DNA of 64,000 bases from an uncultured Verrucomicrobiota bacterium (lineage in GTDB: Bacteria > Verrucomicrobiota > Verrucomicrobiia > Verrucomicrobiales > DEV007), in assembly GCA_902589825.1 (NCBI GenBank), contig CACIUL010000003.1, positions 50,792-114,791 of the forward strand, given 5' to 3'. A model generated the notes under the pieces. The model saw nothing but the letters and a program-made list of their open reading frames with translations, was not told where the DNA came from and did no database searches. Made by a program: the position numbers and the translations under genes. Below are positions 20,909 through 29,058 of this stretch, piece by piece; position 1 is the stretch's first letter, and every line of letters starts with the position of its first letter.

Positions 20909-22147
20909 ATGCTTACCCGAAAACGAGCTGAAAGCCTGATTACAGGAACTGTCATCTTCCTCATCCTGATTGTTATTGGCAAAGGATTGCGCCCGGACAT
21001 CGAAAACATTGATGCAGAAACACAGCATCGTTTCCGCGAGGTTGCCGTTGCATCAGTAAATGCCGAGCGAAAAGCACAGGGAATAGAGAAAAAAGTCGTC
21101 ACCGATTATGCACTTCAGCAGTGGCTTGATGGGCAACCTGATTCTCTTATCAATGATCCGGAAGGCCTGTCCCCTGATCACTTTCTGAAAAGGCTGCCGA
21201 ATAAAAAACTCACCCTCAGCCAGGCGTCAATGTGTTGTATTTCCGCAGAAAGCCCGGGCAGCCTTGCAACTCAGCTCGACTTATGGAAAGAGGCGTTCAA
21301 AGCCTCGACAAATGTTGTCGCCATCAGGCTGTATCGCCACAGCAGGAACAAAATAGGCTGTATTTTGATTGCCGCCAAGAAGGTGCCTAAATTCGACCTT
21401 TCGCTTTTTAACAATGGACAAAGAGAGTTCTACGTGACGTGCAAAAAATGCCAGGTATCCCATTTGGGAAAACTGGAGAAATGTGACCTGGCTATCGCCG
21501 TCAAGTGTTCACAATGCAACCACTCGTATGACCTTATTGCTGCAGACATCGTCGGCAATTACCACAGAGCAACCCACTACCTTCAGGGCTATGGGCCGCC
21601 AAATGAGATTGGTGCAACAGCCAAAACCCGTATCCAGGAAATATACGCCATGTGGTCTGAAGTGGTTCAGCGTTGTCGTTACAGTAAGGACCTTTCAGAA
21701 TCTGGTGGACGAAAGGATTCATGGCAGGTTCCACCTGATACGTATTCACTTCGCAACGGGGACTGTGAGGACACGGCATTGTTGCTTGCTGACTGGCTGA
21801 TAGCCAGGGGATTTAATGCACGCGTAGTTATTGGTGAGGCCAATGGAAAAGGTGAACATGCATGGTGTGTGGCTAAGTTGAATGGCAAGCAGTATTTGCT
21901 TGAAACAACCCTTGAAAAAATTCCTGCAAGGCTCCCGGAAACGCAACAGGCATCGGCCCATTACCGTCCTCGGTATGCATTTGACCGCCACAGCATATAC
22001 TTCATCAAAAAATCCGCCATTACCACCTCGGACTACTTCTCATCGCAAACTTGGGAGGGCTACACTTACCCTCTCCCGGCAAGTTCCAGTGTGGCCTCAA
22101 TTGCATTGCATTCACCGAAGAACAGCGCAATATCTCGCACACCCTGA
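20909..22147 (+). CDS. Membrane-anchored transglutaminase-like protein with internal zinc ribbon
   Basis: N-terminal TM helix; CKKC...CSQC zinc ribbon; LRNGDCEDTALLLADWLIARGFNARVVIG...GEHAWCVAKLNG transglutaminase-like core. Confidence 0.75.
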   Translation: MLTRKRAESLITGTVIFLILIVIGKGLRPDIENIDAETQHRFREVAVASVNAERKAQGIEKKVVTDYALQQWLDGQPDSLINDPEGLSPDHFLKRLPNKKLTLSQASMCCISAESPGSLATQLDLWKEAFKASTNVVAIRLYRHSRNKIGCILIAAKKVPKFDLSLFNNGQREFYVTCKKCQVSHLGKLEKCDLAIAVKCSQCNHSYDLIAADIVGNYHRATHYLQGYGPPNEIGATAKTRIQEIYAMWSEVVQRCRYSKDLSESGGRKDSWQVPPDTYSLRNGDCEDTALLLADWLIARGFNARVVIGEANGKGEHAWCVAKLNGKQYLLETTLEKIPARLPETQQASAHYRPRYAFDRHSIYFIKKSAITTSDYFSSQTWEGYTYPLPASSSVASIALHSPKNSAISRTP

Positions 22148-22211
22148 TCACCCCATGGATCGAAAGGCCCGGTGCCCGCAGTGACCGTCCCCAAAAAAGG
22201 GATAGCGGCAG

Positions 22212-22631
22212 TTAATCACCCATGGCTTCTCTCCTCGCAGCACAGGCAAGCTGAAATGCACGATTTTCACCATAACGGCGAATGGAGAACTTGACCCTTC
22301 TGCGCAGGCCGGGATCCGGTGACCATGTTGCCTGCCAGAACTCATACTTTGCTCCCGCAGTCCGGACAACAATACGGGAAACTCCGACAACGCCCGAGAT
22401 GTTACGCCGCGTCATTTTTCCGGCAGCGCCGCTTTTTTCCCGATCCGGCAACCTCGCCAGCAATTCATCGCGGAAATCCCGTGCCGTTCGCAGGGCAACC
22501 TCTCGACCGCCATACTTCCTGTCGGAAAAAAAACGGGAATATTTCCTGCCACGTCTGGTCAACCTTACCTGCCAGCCATGGCTTCGCATTTCCGAAAGAT
22601 CAATGCGGGAGATCGCATAAAAATCCATCAT
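22212..22631 (-). CDS. Small protein with AP2/ERF-like DNA-binding repeats
   Basis: SGVVGVSR...FWQATW...RRVKFSIRRYGENRAFQLACAARREA resembles a bacterial AP2 domain; N-terminal half may be a second copy. Confidence 0.55.
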   Translation of the reverse strand: MMDFYAISRIDLSEMRSHGWQVRLTRRGRKYSRFFSDRKYGGREVALRTARDFRDELLARLPDREKSGAAGKMTRRNISGVVGVSRIVVRTAGAKYEFWQATWSPDPGLRRRVKFSIRRYGENRAFQLACAARREAMGD

Positions 22632-22670
22632 AACCGGGTAAACTTACCACTTACTGGATGCATCGTAAAC

Positions 22671-22687
22671 CGGCTTTACTCAAGCCG
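22671..22687. other. Perfect inverted repeat CGGCTT-TACTC-AAGCCG in intergenic region
   Basis: Direct reading; 6-bp stem, 5-nt loop. Confidence 0.5.
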
Positions 22688-22768
22688 AACGATGAATCAT
22701 GTATTCAGGAAGTAAATGATTTACCCGGCAGCAGATAAGATATTAGGATCTAGACACAAGGAAACCAG

Positions 22769-23908
22769 ATGAACAGAGGTAACCCGCTCACCCAGGAAGA
22801 AGAGGAACGCTATGCACGGCACCTGGCGCTCCCATCCTTTGGCATGGAGGCACAATGCCGGCTAAAGGAATCCAGTGTCCTGTGTATCGGTGCAGGAGGG
22901 CTCGGTTCACCCGCAACAATGTACCTTGCAGCAGCCGGTGTGGGGCGCATTGGCATCGTTGATGCAGACACTGTCGATGCATCCAATATCCAGAGGCAAT
23001 TACTCCACGTCACATCCGACGTTGGCAGGAGCAAAATCCAGTCTGCCGGGGATACACTCCTTGCCATGAACCCAAATGTAGAGCTTGATCTTCATGAGGA
23101 ACGATTCGAGCCGGAAAATGCCATGGCACTGGCCAAAGGTTATGACCTCTTGCTTGACGGATCGGACAATTTTCCTACCCGCTACTTAAGTAATGATGTC
23201 GCGGTGCTCCTCCGGATCCCGAACGTGCATGGCTCGATTTTTCGATTTGAAGGACAGGTTACTGTTTTTGCCCCCCATATGGGTGCTCCCTGCTACAGGT
23301 GCCTGTTTCCTGACGCGCCAAGCGAGGGTGCGGTCCCGGACTGAACTGAAGGCGGTGTGCTGGGCGTGCTTCCCGGCGTTATAGGAACCCTTCAGGCAAC
23401 GGAGGCCATCAAGATCCTTTCGGGTATCGGTGAACCGCTTACAGGGAAGCTGCTCCACTATGATGCGCTGAGCGCAGGTTTCCGGTCCTTTCAACTGCGC
23501 CCAGACCCACAATGTGCAGTCTGCGGCACAAACCCGAGCATCAGGGATGTGACAGGGGTAGATTACCGGCTTCCTCCAGCTGAGCAGGAGCATGCATCTA
23601 TCAGCGTGGAGGAATTAAGCAGCAAGTTACAGGCCAATGAATCGATGATTCTCCTTGATGTACGGGAACCCGTTGAAGTGGCACAATGCAGTATTGAAGG
23701 CGCTACTTTCATCCCCCTCGGTCAACTCAATGAACGCCTCGGTGAACTGCCAAGGGATAGAAGGGTTTTTGTCCACTGTAAGTCCGGAAAACGCAGTGCC
23801 CGTGCGGTCAGCCTCCTGCAAGCCGAGGGCTTTACTGATGCAGTCAATGTCGCCGGGGGAATGGATGCCTGGCTGAGTCTAAAGAACCGGGAAAAGCATC
23901 AAGAATAG
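22769..23908 (+). CDS. MoeB/ThiF-type E1-like adenylyltransferase fused to rhodanese domain (MOCS3/Uba4-like); in-frame TGA at 23342-23344, candidate selenocysteine codon
   Basis: ORFs 22769-23344 and 23357-23908 share one frame and are separated by one TGA: ...CYRCLFPDAPSEGAVPD-[TGA]-TEGGVLGVLPGVIGTLQATEAIKILSG...CAVCG...VFVHCKSGKRSA. The TGA sits at the conserved Cys of the family (PxCAEGGVLG). Nucleotide-binding loop, both CxxC pairs and rhodanese Cys are intact. Confidence 0.8.
23357..23379 (+). promoter_or_regulatory. Candidate bSECIS-like stem-loop downstream of in-frame TGA
   Basis: (GU)GCUGGG-CGUGCUU-CCCGGC(GU): six core pairs including one U-G plus two outer wobble pairs; loop starts 21 nt after TGA with G at loop position 2. 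Confidence 0.5.
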
Positions 23909-23969
23909 ATGCAACTGGCAGGTTGGTTCATTCAAAGAGTGTTTTTTTTGACATTACCCTTGCCCAATA

Positions 23970-24464
23970 ATGGCAATTCGGGACTTTTCAGTCATGGATA
24001 AAGAGAAAATAGGACCCGCGCTTGGAAAGTTGCCCAGTGGTGTCTACATTGTGACCAGCATTCTGGACGGTGAGGAAATCGGGATGCTGGCCAGTTTCGT
24101 TGAACAAGCAGGATTTGACCCGCCCATGGTCACGGTTGCCGTCAGCAACGGCAGACGTATCATTACAGCCATCGAGCAGTCCGGGTTAATGGGCATCAAT
24201 GTCCTTGGTGAAGAGGATGCTCGCCTGATGAAGCCATTTACGCAAAGGGACAATGACTCACCGTTTACAGGGCTCGAACTTGATGAGAACGAGCACGCTA
24301 TCCCGCAACTCTCGGACGCCCTGGCATTTCTTGCATGCCGTATCACAGGCAAGATTGAGGGAGGTGACCATACCATCTATGCCGCGGAGGTCATCGACGG
24401 CATCCTTAATGATCCCTCGTGCCAGCCCATGGTGCGCATTCGCAAGAACGGATTCCAGTACTAG
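23970..24464 (+). CDS. Flavin reductase family protein
   Basis: LPSGVYIVTSILDGEEIGMLASFVEQAGFDPPMVTVAVSNGRRI matches FMN-binding flavin reductase domain. Confidence 0.85.
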   Translation: MAIRDFSVMDKEKIGPALGKLPSGVYIVTSILDGEEIGMLASFVEQAGFDPPMVTVAVSNGRRIITAIEQSGLMGINVLGEEDARLMKPFTQRDNDSPFTGLELDENEHAIPQLSDALAFLACRITGKIEGGDHTIYAAEVIDGILNDPSCQPMVRIRKNGFQY

Positions 24465-24516
24465 ATGCTATCCGGAAAAGTCCCCTGCTTACCGGGGAGC
24501 ACCAAGGCGCAAAATC

Positions 24517-25458
24517 CTACAGGACATCAAGTTCCGGCTTGAAATCAGCTGCATGGTAAGAACTCCTCACCAGTGGTCCTGAGGCCACGTGACGAAACCC
24601 CTTCTCCTCGGCAATGGATTTCAGGCGGGCAAACTGCTCAGGATGGATGTATTCCACAACCGGAAGATGCTTTGCTGAGGGACGCAAGTATTGCCCAAGG
24701 GTCAGGACGGTTACCTCGTGCTCACGCAGGTCATCCATTGCCAGGCATACCTCCTCCTCAGTCTCTCCAAGGCCAAGCATCATGCCGCTTTTGACTGCCA
24801 CATTTTGCCCCCGGGAAACGGCTATCTCCTTGGCTTTTCTCAATACCTCGAGTGAACGCCTGTAGCGTGCCCTTGATCGCACAAGCCCGGTCAACCTTTC
24901 AACAGTCTCCAGATTATGGTTGAAAATATGGGGCTCGGAAACCATACATGCTTCCAGTGCACTATCCTTACCGTTAAAATCGGGAACCAGTATCTCAATG
25001 ACGATCCCGGGGTTGGCTTCCTTGGTTGCCAGGACAGTCCGGGCAAAATGCTCTGCACCTCCATCGGCCACATCATCCCTTGCCACTGCCGTGATAACCA
25101 CGTGCTTTAGGCCAAGGCGCCTTGTCGCCTCCGCCACACGCTGCGGCTCGTCCGCCTCCAGGGGAAAGGGCTTGGCTGTCTTCACGGCGCAAAATCCACA
25201 GGCACGGGTGCAACGATCACCGGCAATCATGAAGGTAGCAGTACCGCTGCTCCAGCATTCCCAGCGATTTGGACATTGAGCCTCCTCGCATACCGTGTGC
25301 AATTTCAGGTCATCCACCAGTCCCTTCGTGGACCAGAACACAGGATCACTCGGCAGCCGGACCTTGATCCAATCCGGCTTTTTCTCGCGTGGTAACGGGC
25401 TGTTGGTATTACATGCCATTGGTTGCTCAAACAGTAGATCACCTGCTGGTTTTGGCAA
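24517..25458 (-). CDS. lipA: Lipoyl synthase
   Basis: CEEAQCPNRWECW and CTRACGFCAV radical SAM/auxiliary cluster motifs. Confidence 0.97.
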   Translation of the reverse strand: MPKPAGDLLFEQPMACNTNSPLPREKKPDWIKVRLPSDPVFWSTKGLVDDLKLHTVCEEAQCPNRWECWSSGTATFMIAGDRCTRACGFCAVKTAKPFPLEADEPQRVAEATRRLGLKHVVITAVARDDVADGGAEHFARTVLATKEANPGIVIEILVPDFNGKDSALEACMVSEPHIFNHNLETVERLTGLVRSRARYRRSLEVLRKAKEIAVSRGQNVAVKSGMMLGLGETEEEVCLAMDDLREHEVTVLTLGQYLRPSAKHLPVVEYIHPEQFARLKSIAEEKGFRHVASGPLVRSSYHAADFKPELDVL

Positions 25459-25468
25459 ACACCAGCCG

Positions 25469-26083
25469 TTAAATCCTGCGCCGACCGTCCAATGCCCGGT
25501 AAAGGGTTAGTTCATCAGCATGGTCAAGGCCGCCACCGGCAGGTAACCCCTGGGCCAGTCTCGTGACCTCAACATCCGGGCACTTCTCAGCAAGCATCTC
25601 AGCCAGATAGTTCGCTGTCGCCTCTCCCTCCACATCCGAGCCAACACCAAGGATGATCTCCTTTACTGCCCCCCCATTGACCCTCTCCATGAGGGGGGCA
25701 ATCCTCAAGTCTTCAGGGCTGATGCCATCCAGCGGCGCTATCCGCCCCCCAAGGCAATGATAACTGCCCCTGAATGCACCAGTCCTTTCAAGCGGCAGTA
25801 CATCCGTAGGCTGCTCGACCACGCAGATCAATGTTTCATCGCGCTGGTCATCGGCACACAACTGGCACCCTCCCCTGGAACTCTCAAAGAAACCACAGAC
25901 TCCGCACGCCCTCACCATTTCCGCTGAGAGCTCAATCGCCCTGGCAAGGTCATTGCTGAAATCACTATCCTGGCCGATAAGCCAAACCGCTATTCTTTCA
26001 GCACTCTTGGGCCCGATGCCGGGAAGGCGCTTAAGGTGGGAAACCAGTAACTGGACTTCTTCAGGAAAATCGATCCGGGCCAT
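25469..26083 (-). CDS. recR: Recombination protein RecR
   Basis: LKRLPGIGPKSAERIA, CGVCGFFESSRGGCQLC zinc finger, CVVEQPTDVLPLERTGAFRGSYHCLGG Toprim. Confidence 0.97.
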   Translation of the reverse strand: MARIDFPEEVQLLVSHLKRLPGIGPKSAERIAVWLIGQDSDFSNDLARAIELSAEMVRACGVCGFFESSRGGCQLCADDQRDETLICVVEQPTDVLPLERTGAFRGSYHCLGGRIAPLDGISPEDLRIAPLMERVNGGAVKEIILGVGSDVEGEATANYLAEMLAEKCPDVEVTRLAQGLPAGGGLDHADELTLYRALDGRRRI

Positions 26084-26129
26084 AAGAATTCTGGTGCATG
26101 ATCAAGTCCATATACATGGCATCATCAGC

Positions 26130-27377
26130 TCAATCATTGCCCCGCTCTATTTTCTCTTCGGCCAAGTTCCTGTAATATTCAAGTACCCTGTCAATCCCGG
26201 AGGCAGGAGCCGCATTTCCAAAATGCTCAAGTGAAGAGACAAAATCGCCTTTATGAAAGCTGATAAACCCTTTGTGAAATGCATCACGGTGCATTGCATT
26301 ACCATCATCGGATTCTTTTATTACGTTAACCAGTTCATGGATTTCAATAGGCTTCCGGCCATCATCCCCGTTCACGAATGCAACCGGGCGTAACTGCATT
26401 TCTTCCTGCAAGGCACCCAGCGAATTACCGGCCACAAAAACAGAAGGACCGAAATCCGTGCCCAGGGCACAGATTTCCTCGGCAATGTCAATCTCCTCAC
26501 CATAGGCACTGAAACGGGTAAATGTACCACCTCCATAAAGTCCAGTTGCCATGTCCCCGGAAACCAGTGAAATCCCATGTTCAAAATCTCCCAACCTGGA
26601 TTGTGCACATTCTTGCCTGACTTTCTCCATGTGCGTCTTCAGGTCAAACGCACAGTGGCACGCGGATTGAGCATGAACATCATCCTCCAGCGGCAACCCA
26701 AAATAGAATCTCAATGCATCAGGCTCCCACTCATCGAGGTAACCTCCACGCGAAATGACAAATTCCACCACTTCACCAAGGACAAAATTGCACAAAGCAA
26801 TGGCATCACGGGCACGCATTTCCCCCAGCAATTCAGTACCATTGGTAATCCGGAAAACCATTACCGTAACTTCCCGGCTCTCCCCCCTGACACTGGCTCC
26901 AAATGGCCTGCGGACAAGGCTTGACTTCACCTTGCGTGAAACACGCCGGCCGGCAACCTGGAGCAAAAGACGTTTGCGGTAACCGGATTCCGTCCGCGAC
27001 AAAAAAAGACCAGTGATGCCTGCCATCAAGGTGCCCAGGCAAACCGAAACCGGCTCAAATAGCACTCCATACATGGCAAGAACAATGGACGACGCCGCAA
27101 CCACAGAGACAACCAGAAGAATAAACAGGCACTTGAACAATGGCTTAATGTTGTCTGTTGACAGACCGGAAACACCAAAGGCAACGGCAATCACTGCTCC
27201 ATACTGCAGGGGCGGGCAAAGCACCGCGGAACCGGGAAGTTTTAGTATGGGGATACCGGCATAAAGGCCATGCAGGTAAACCGCTATCCGCTCAAAAACC
27301 CCGGATTCATAGCAACCAAGAACCAGTATGCTGGTCAGTAACCCGATGAAAACACCGGCTGCATGATAGCGCCACAT
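26130..27377 (-). CDS. Membrane protein with degenerate class III adenylate/guanylate cyclase-like domain
   Basis: Several N-terminal TM segments; EVTVMVFRITNGTELLGEM...GGYLDEWEPDALRFYFGLPLEDDVHAQSA...HGISLVSGDMATGLYG. Confidence 0.65.
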   Translation of the reverse strand: MWRYHAAGVFIGLLTSILVLGCYESGVFERIAVYLHGLYAGIPILKLPGSAVLCPPLQYGAVIAVAFGVSGLSTDNIKPLFKCLFILLVVSVVAASSIVLAMYGVLFEPVSVCLGTLMAGITGLFLSRTESGYRKRLLLQVAGRRVSRKVKSSLVRRPFGASVRGESREVTVMVFRITNGTELLGEMRARDAIALCNFVLGEVVEFVISRGGYLDEWEPDALRFYFGLPLEDDVHAQSACHCAFDLKTHMEKVRQECAQSRLGDFEHGISLVSGDMATGLYGGGTFTRFSAYGEEIDIAEEICALGTDFGPSVFVAGNSLGALQEEMQLRPVAFVNGDDGRKPIEIHELVNVIKESDDGNAMHRDAFHKGFISFHKGDFVSSLEHFGNAAPASGIDRVLEYYRNLAEEKIERGND

Positions 27378-27383
27378 GACCTA

Positions 27384-28997
27384 TTAACCAGATTGATCAT
27401 CCGGTTCCCCGACCTCCGCATCACGATAGGATCTCACCACGATATCACTGAGAAAAGCATCAGGATCTTCAATGGTTTGTGCAGTGATATTGAACTCACG
27501 CCGTCCTGTATTCTTCTGGATTAACTTCAGCCCAAACTGAAAGTCCTTGAAGAGCAAAGTGCATGTCTGCAGGATACTTGTTCTCTTTTCCGATGACTTC
27601 TCGCCGATCGCGGCAACAGCAGCAGCATCAAAGACCAGGGCTACACCATGCTGCCGTTCAAATTCCGCAGCAAACAGTGCTACTTCCTCGCCTGCCTGCT
27701 CGGCAGTAATCTGGCTCCCGAGTTTACGATAATGCTCGAGGATCGCCGTGGGATTCTCCAGGAACTCCACGTCCACGTTCAATTCCCTTACTGCCGTTCC
27801 CGGTAACTCGAACTTGAAGTCACGCAAGACACGCTCGCAAACAGTGAGCAATCCGCGGGCACCCGTTTTCTCCTCAACAGCACGGTCAGCAATGATCTTC
27901 AATGCCTCCTTGTCAAAATTTGCCTTGATTCCATATTCCGCAAATTCCTGCTCATACTGGCGTAACAGGCTACCTTCGGAGTTGAGCATAATCTCCAGCA
28001 AGTCACCTGCCTCAAGGTGCTCACAAACGACACGAATCGGCAAGCGACCGATAAACTCGGCCTCAAATCCATAATCAATGAAATCCTGGGTGCCCACATG
28101 GCGAAATAACTCGTTATCCATTGGAATATCAGCCGTTTTTGCTCCAAACCCGATGCTGTTTGCGCTCAAGCGTTTACGCACGATTTTTTCCAGGCCGGAA
28201 AAGGCTCCACTGACAATAAAGAGGATATGGCGCGTATTGACTGTCCTCGGTCCCGCCTTGCCACTCTTTAAGTCGAAGGCTGCCTGCATCTGTGACTGGA
28301 TATCCATTGGATTACGCACAGGCACCTCAGTCTCCTCCATCAACTTGAGTAATGCTGTCTGGACACCGCGCCCGCTGACATCACGGCCCATTGAATTTCC
28401 CTGGCTGGCAAGCTTATCAATCTCATCAATGTAAATAATTCCATGCTCGGCAAGGTTCACGTCCCCTTCAGCCCTTTGCACCAGTTCACGGACAAGATCA
28501 TCAACATCCCCGCCAACATATCCCGTCTCACTGAACTTGGTCGCATCAGCCTTGACAAAAGGAACACCGATCAAGTCGGCAATATGTTTGACCAGATAGG
28601 TTTTACCGACACCCGTGGGACCAACAACGATCACATTTTGCTTGGCGAACTCGACACTGGCAGCGTGGTCCGGGTCCTCCTCGCGTAACCTGCGTAAATA
28701 TTTCGCGTGATTGTAATGGTCACAAACTGCAATGGATAGCGCCTTCTTGGCCTCATCCTGACGAATGACAAACCGATCAAGGTAGTCCTTGATATCACGT
28801 GGACGATAATTGAAATCAAGCGCGTCAGGCCCTTCCTCCTGCTGGTCTTCCTCAGTATGACTTTCCTTTACTTCAGGCGCCCCTGGCATTGCGGTAAAAT
28901 CCACAGCACCCCCAAAATTCTCTTTCAGGAAATCAGAAAGTTTCTGTGAAATTTCATCAGGCGTGGGAACCGGGGGATCGTTTTCCTTCTCGCTCAT
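27384..28997 (-). CDS. ClpX-like AAA+ ATPase lacking N-terminal zinc-binding domain
   Basis: GPTGVGKT Walker A, IIYIDEIDK Walker B, SETGYVGGDVDD pore loop, GFEAEFIGRLP; start chosen at MSEKENDPP to avoid overlap with the kinase gene. Confidence 0.85.
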   Translation of the reverse strand: MSEKENDPPVPTPDEISQKLSDFLKENFGGAVDFTAMPGAPEVKESHTEEDQQEEGPDALDFNYRPRDIKDYLDRFVIRQDEAKKALSIAVCDHYNHAKYLRRLREEDPDHAASVEFAKQNVIVVGPTGVGKTYLVKHIADLIGVPFVKADATKFSETGYVGGDVDDLVRELVQRAEGDVNLAEHGIIYIDEIDKLASQGNSMGRDVSGRGVQTALLKLMEETEVPVRNPMDIQSQMQAAFDLKSGKAGPRTVNTRHILFIVSGAFSGLEKIVRKRLSANSIGFGAKTADIPMDNELFRHVGTQDFIDYGFEAEFIGRLPIRVVCEHLEAGDLLEIMLNSEGSLLRQYEQEFAEYGIKANFDKEALKIIADRAVEEKTGARGLLTVCERVLRDFKFELPGTAVRELNVDVEFLENPTAILEHYRKLGSQITAEQAGEEVALFAAEFERQHGVALVFDAAAVAAIGEKSSEKRTSILQTCTLLFKDFQFGLKLIQKNTGRREFNITAQTIEDPDAFLSDIVVRSYRDAEVGEPDDQSG

Positions 28998-29058
28998 TGG
29001 GTCATGACTGTTAAGCATTATGTGTAATTCTCCAGCAAAAACTGGCAACAAAAAGGCA

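Noticed and set aside
22769-23344. Annotating two separate genes (truncated MoeB and a rhodanese protein starting GTG at 23357)
   Set aside because: Both are in the same frame, separated only by one TGA inside the conserved GGVLGVLPG segment; the second start would fall inside the E1 domain. One gene with a recoded or mutant codon is more consistent.
22769-23908. TGA reassigned to Trp/Gly genome-wide
   Set aside because: Other genes in the window end normally at TGA (e.g. 7506, 40003) and no other gene reads through an in-frame TGA.
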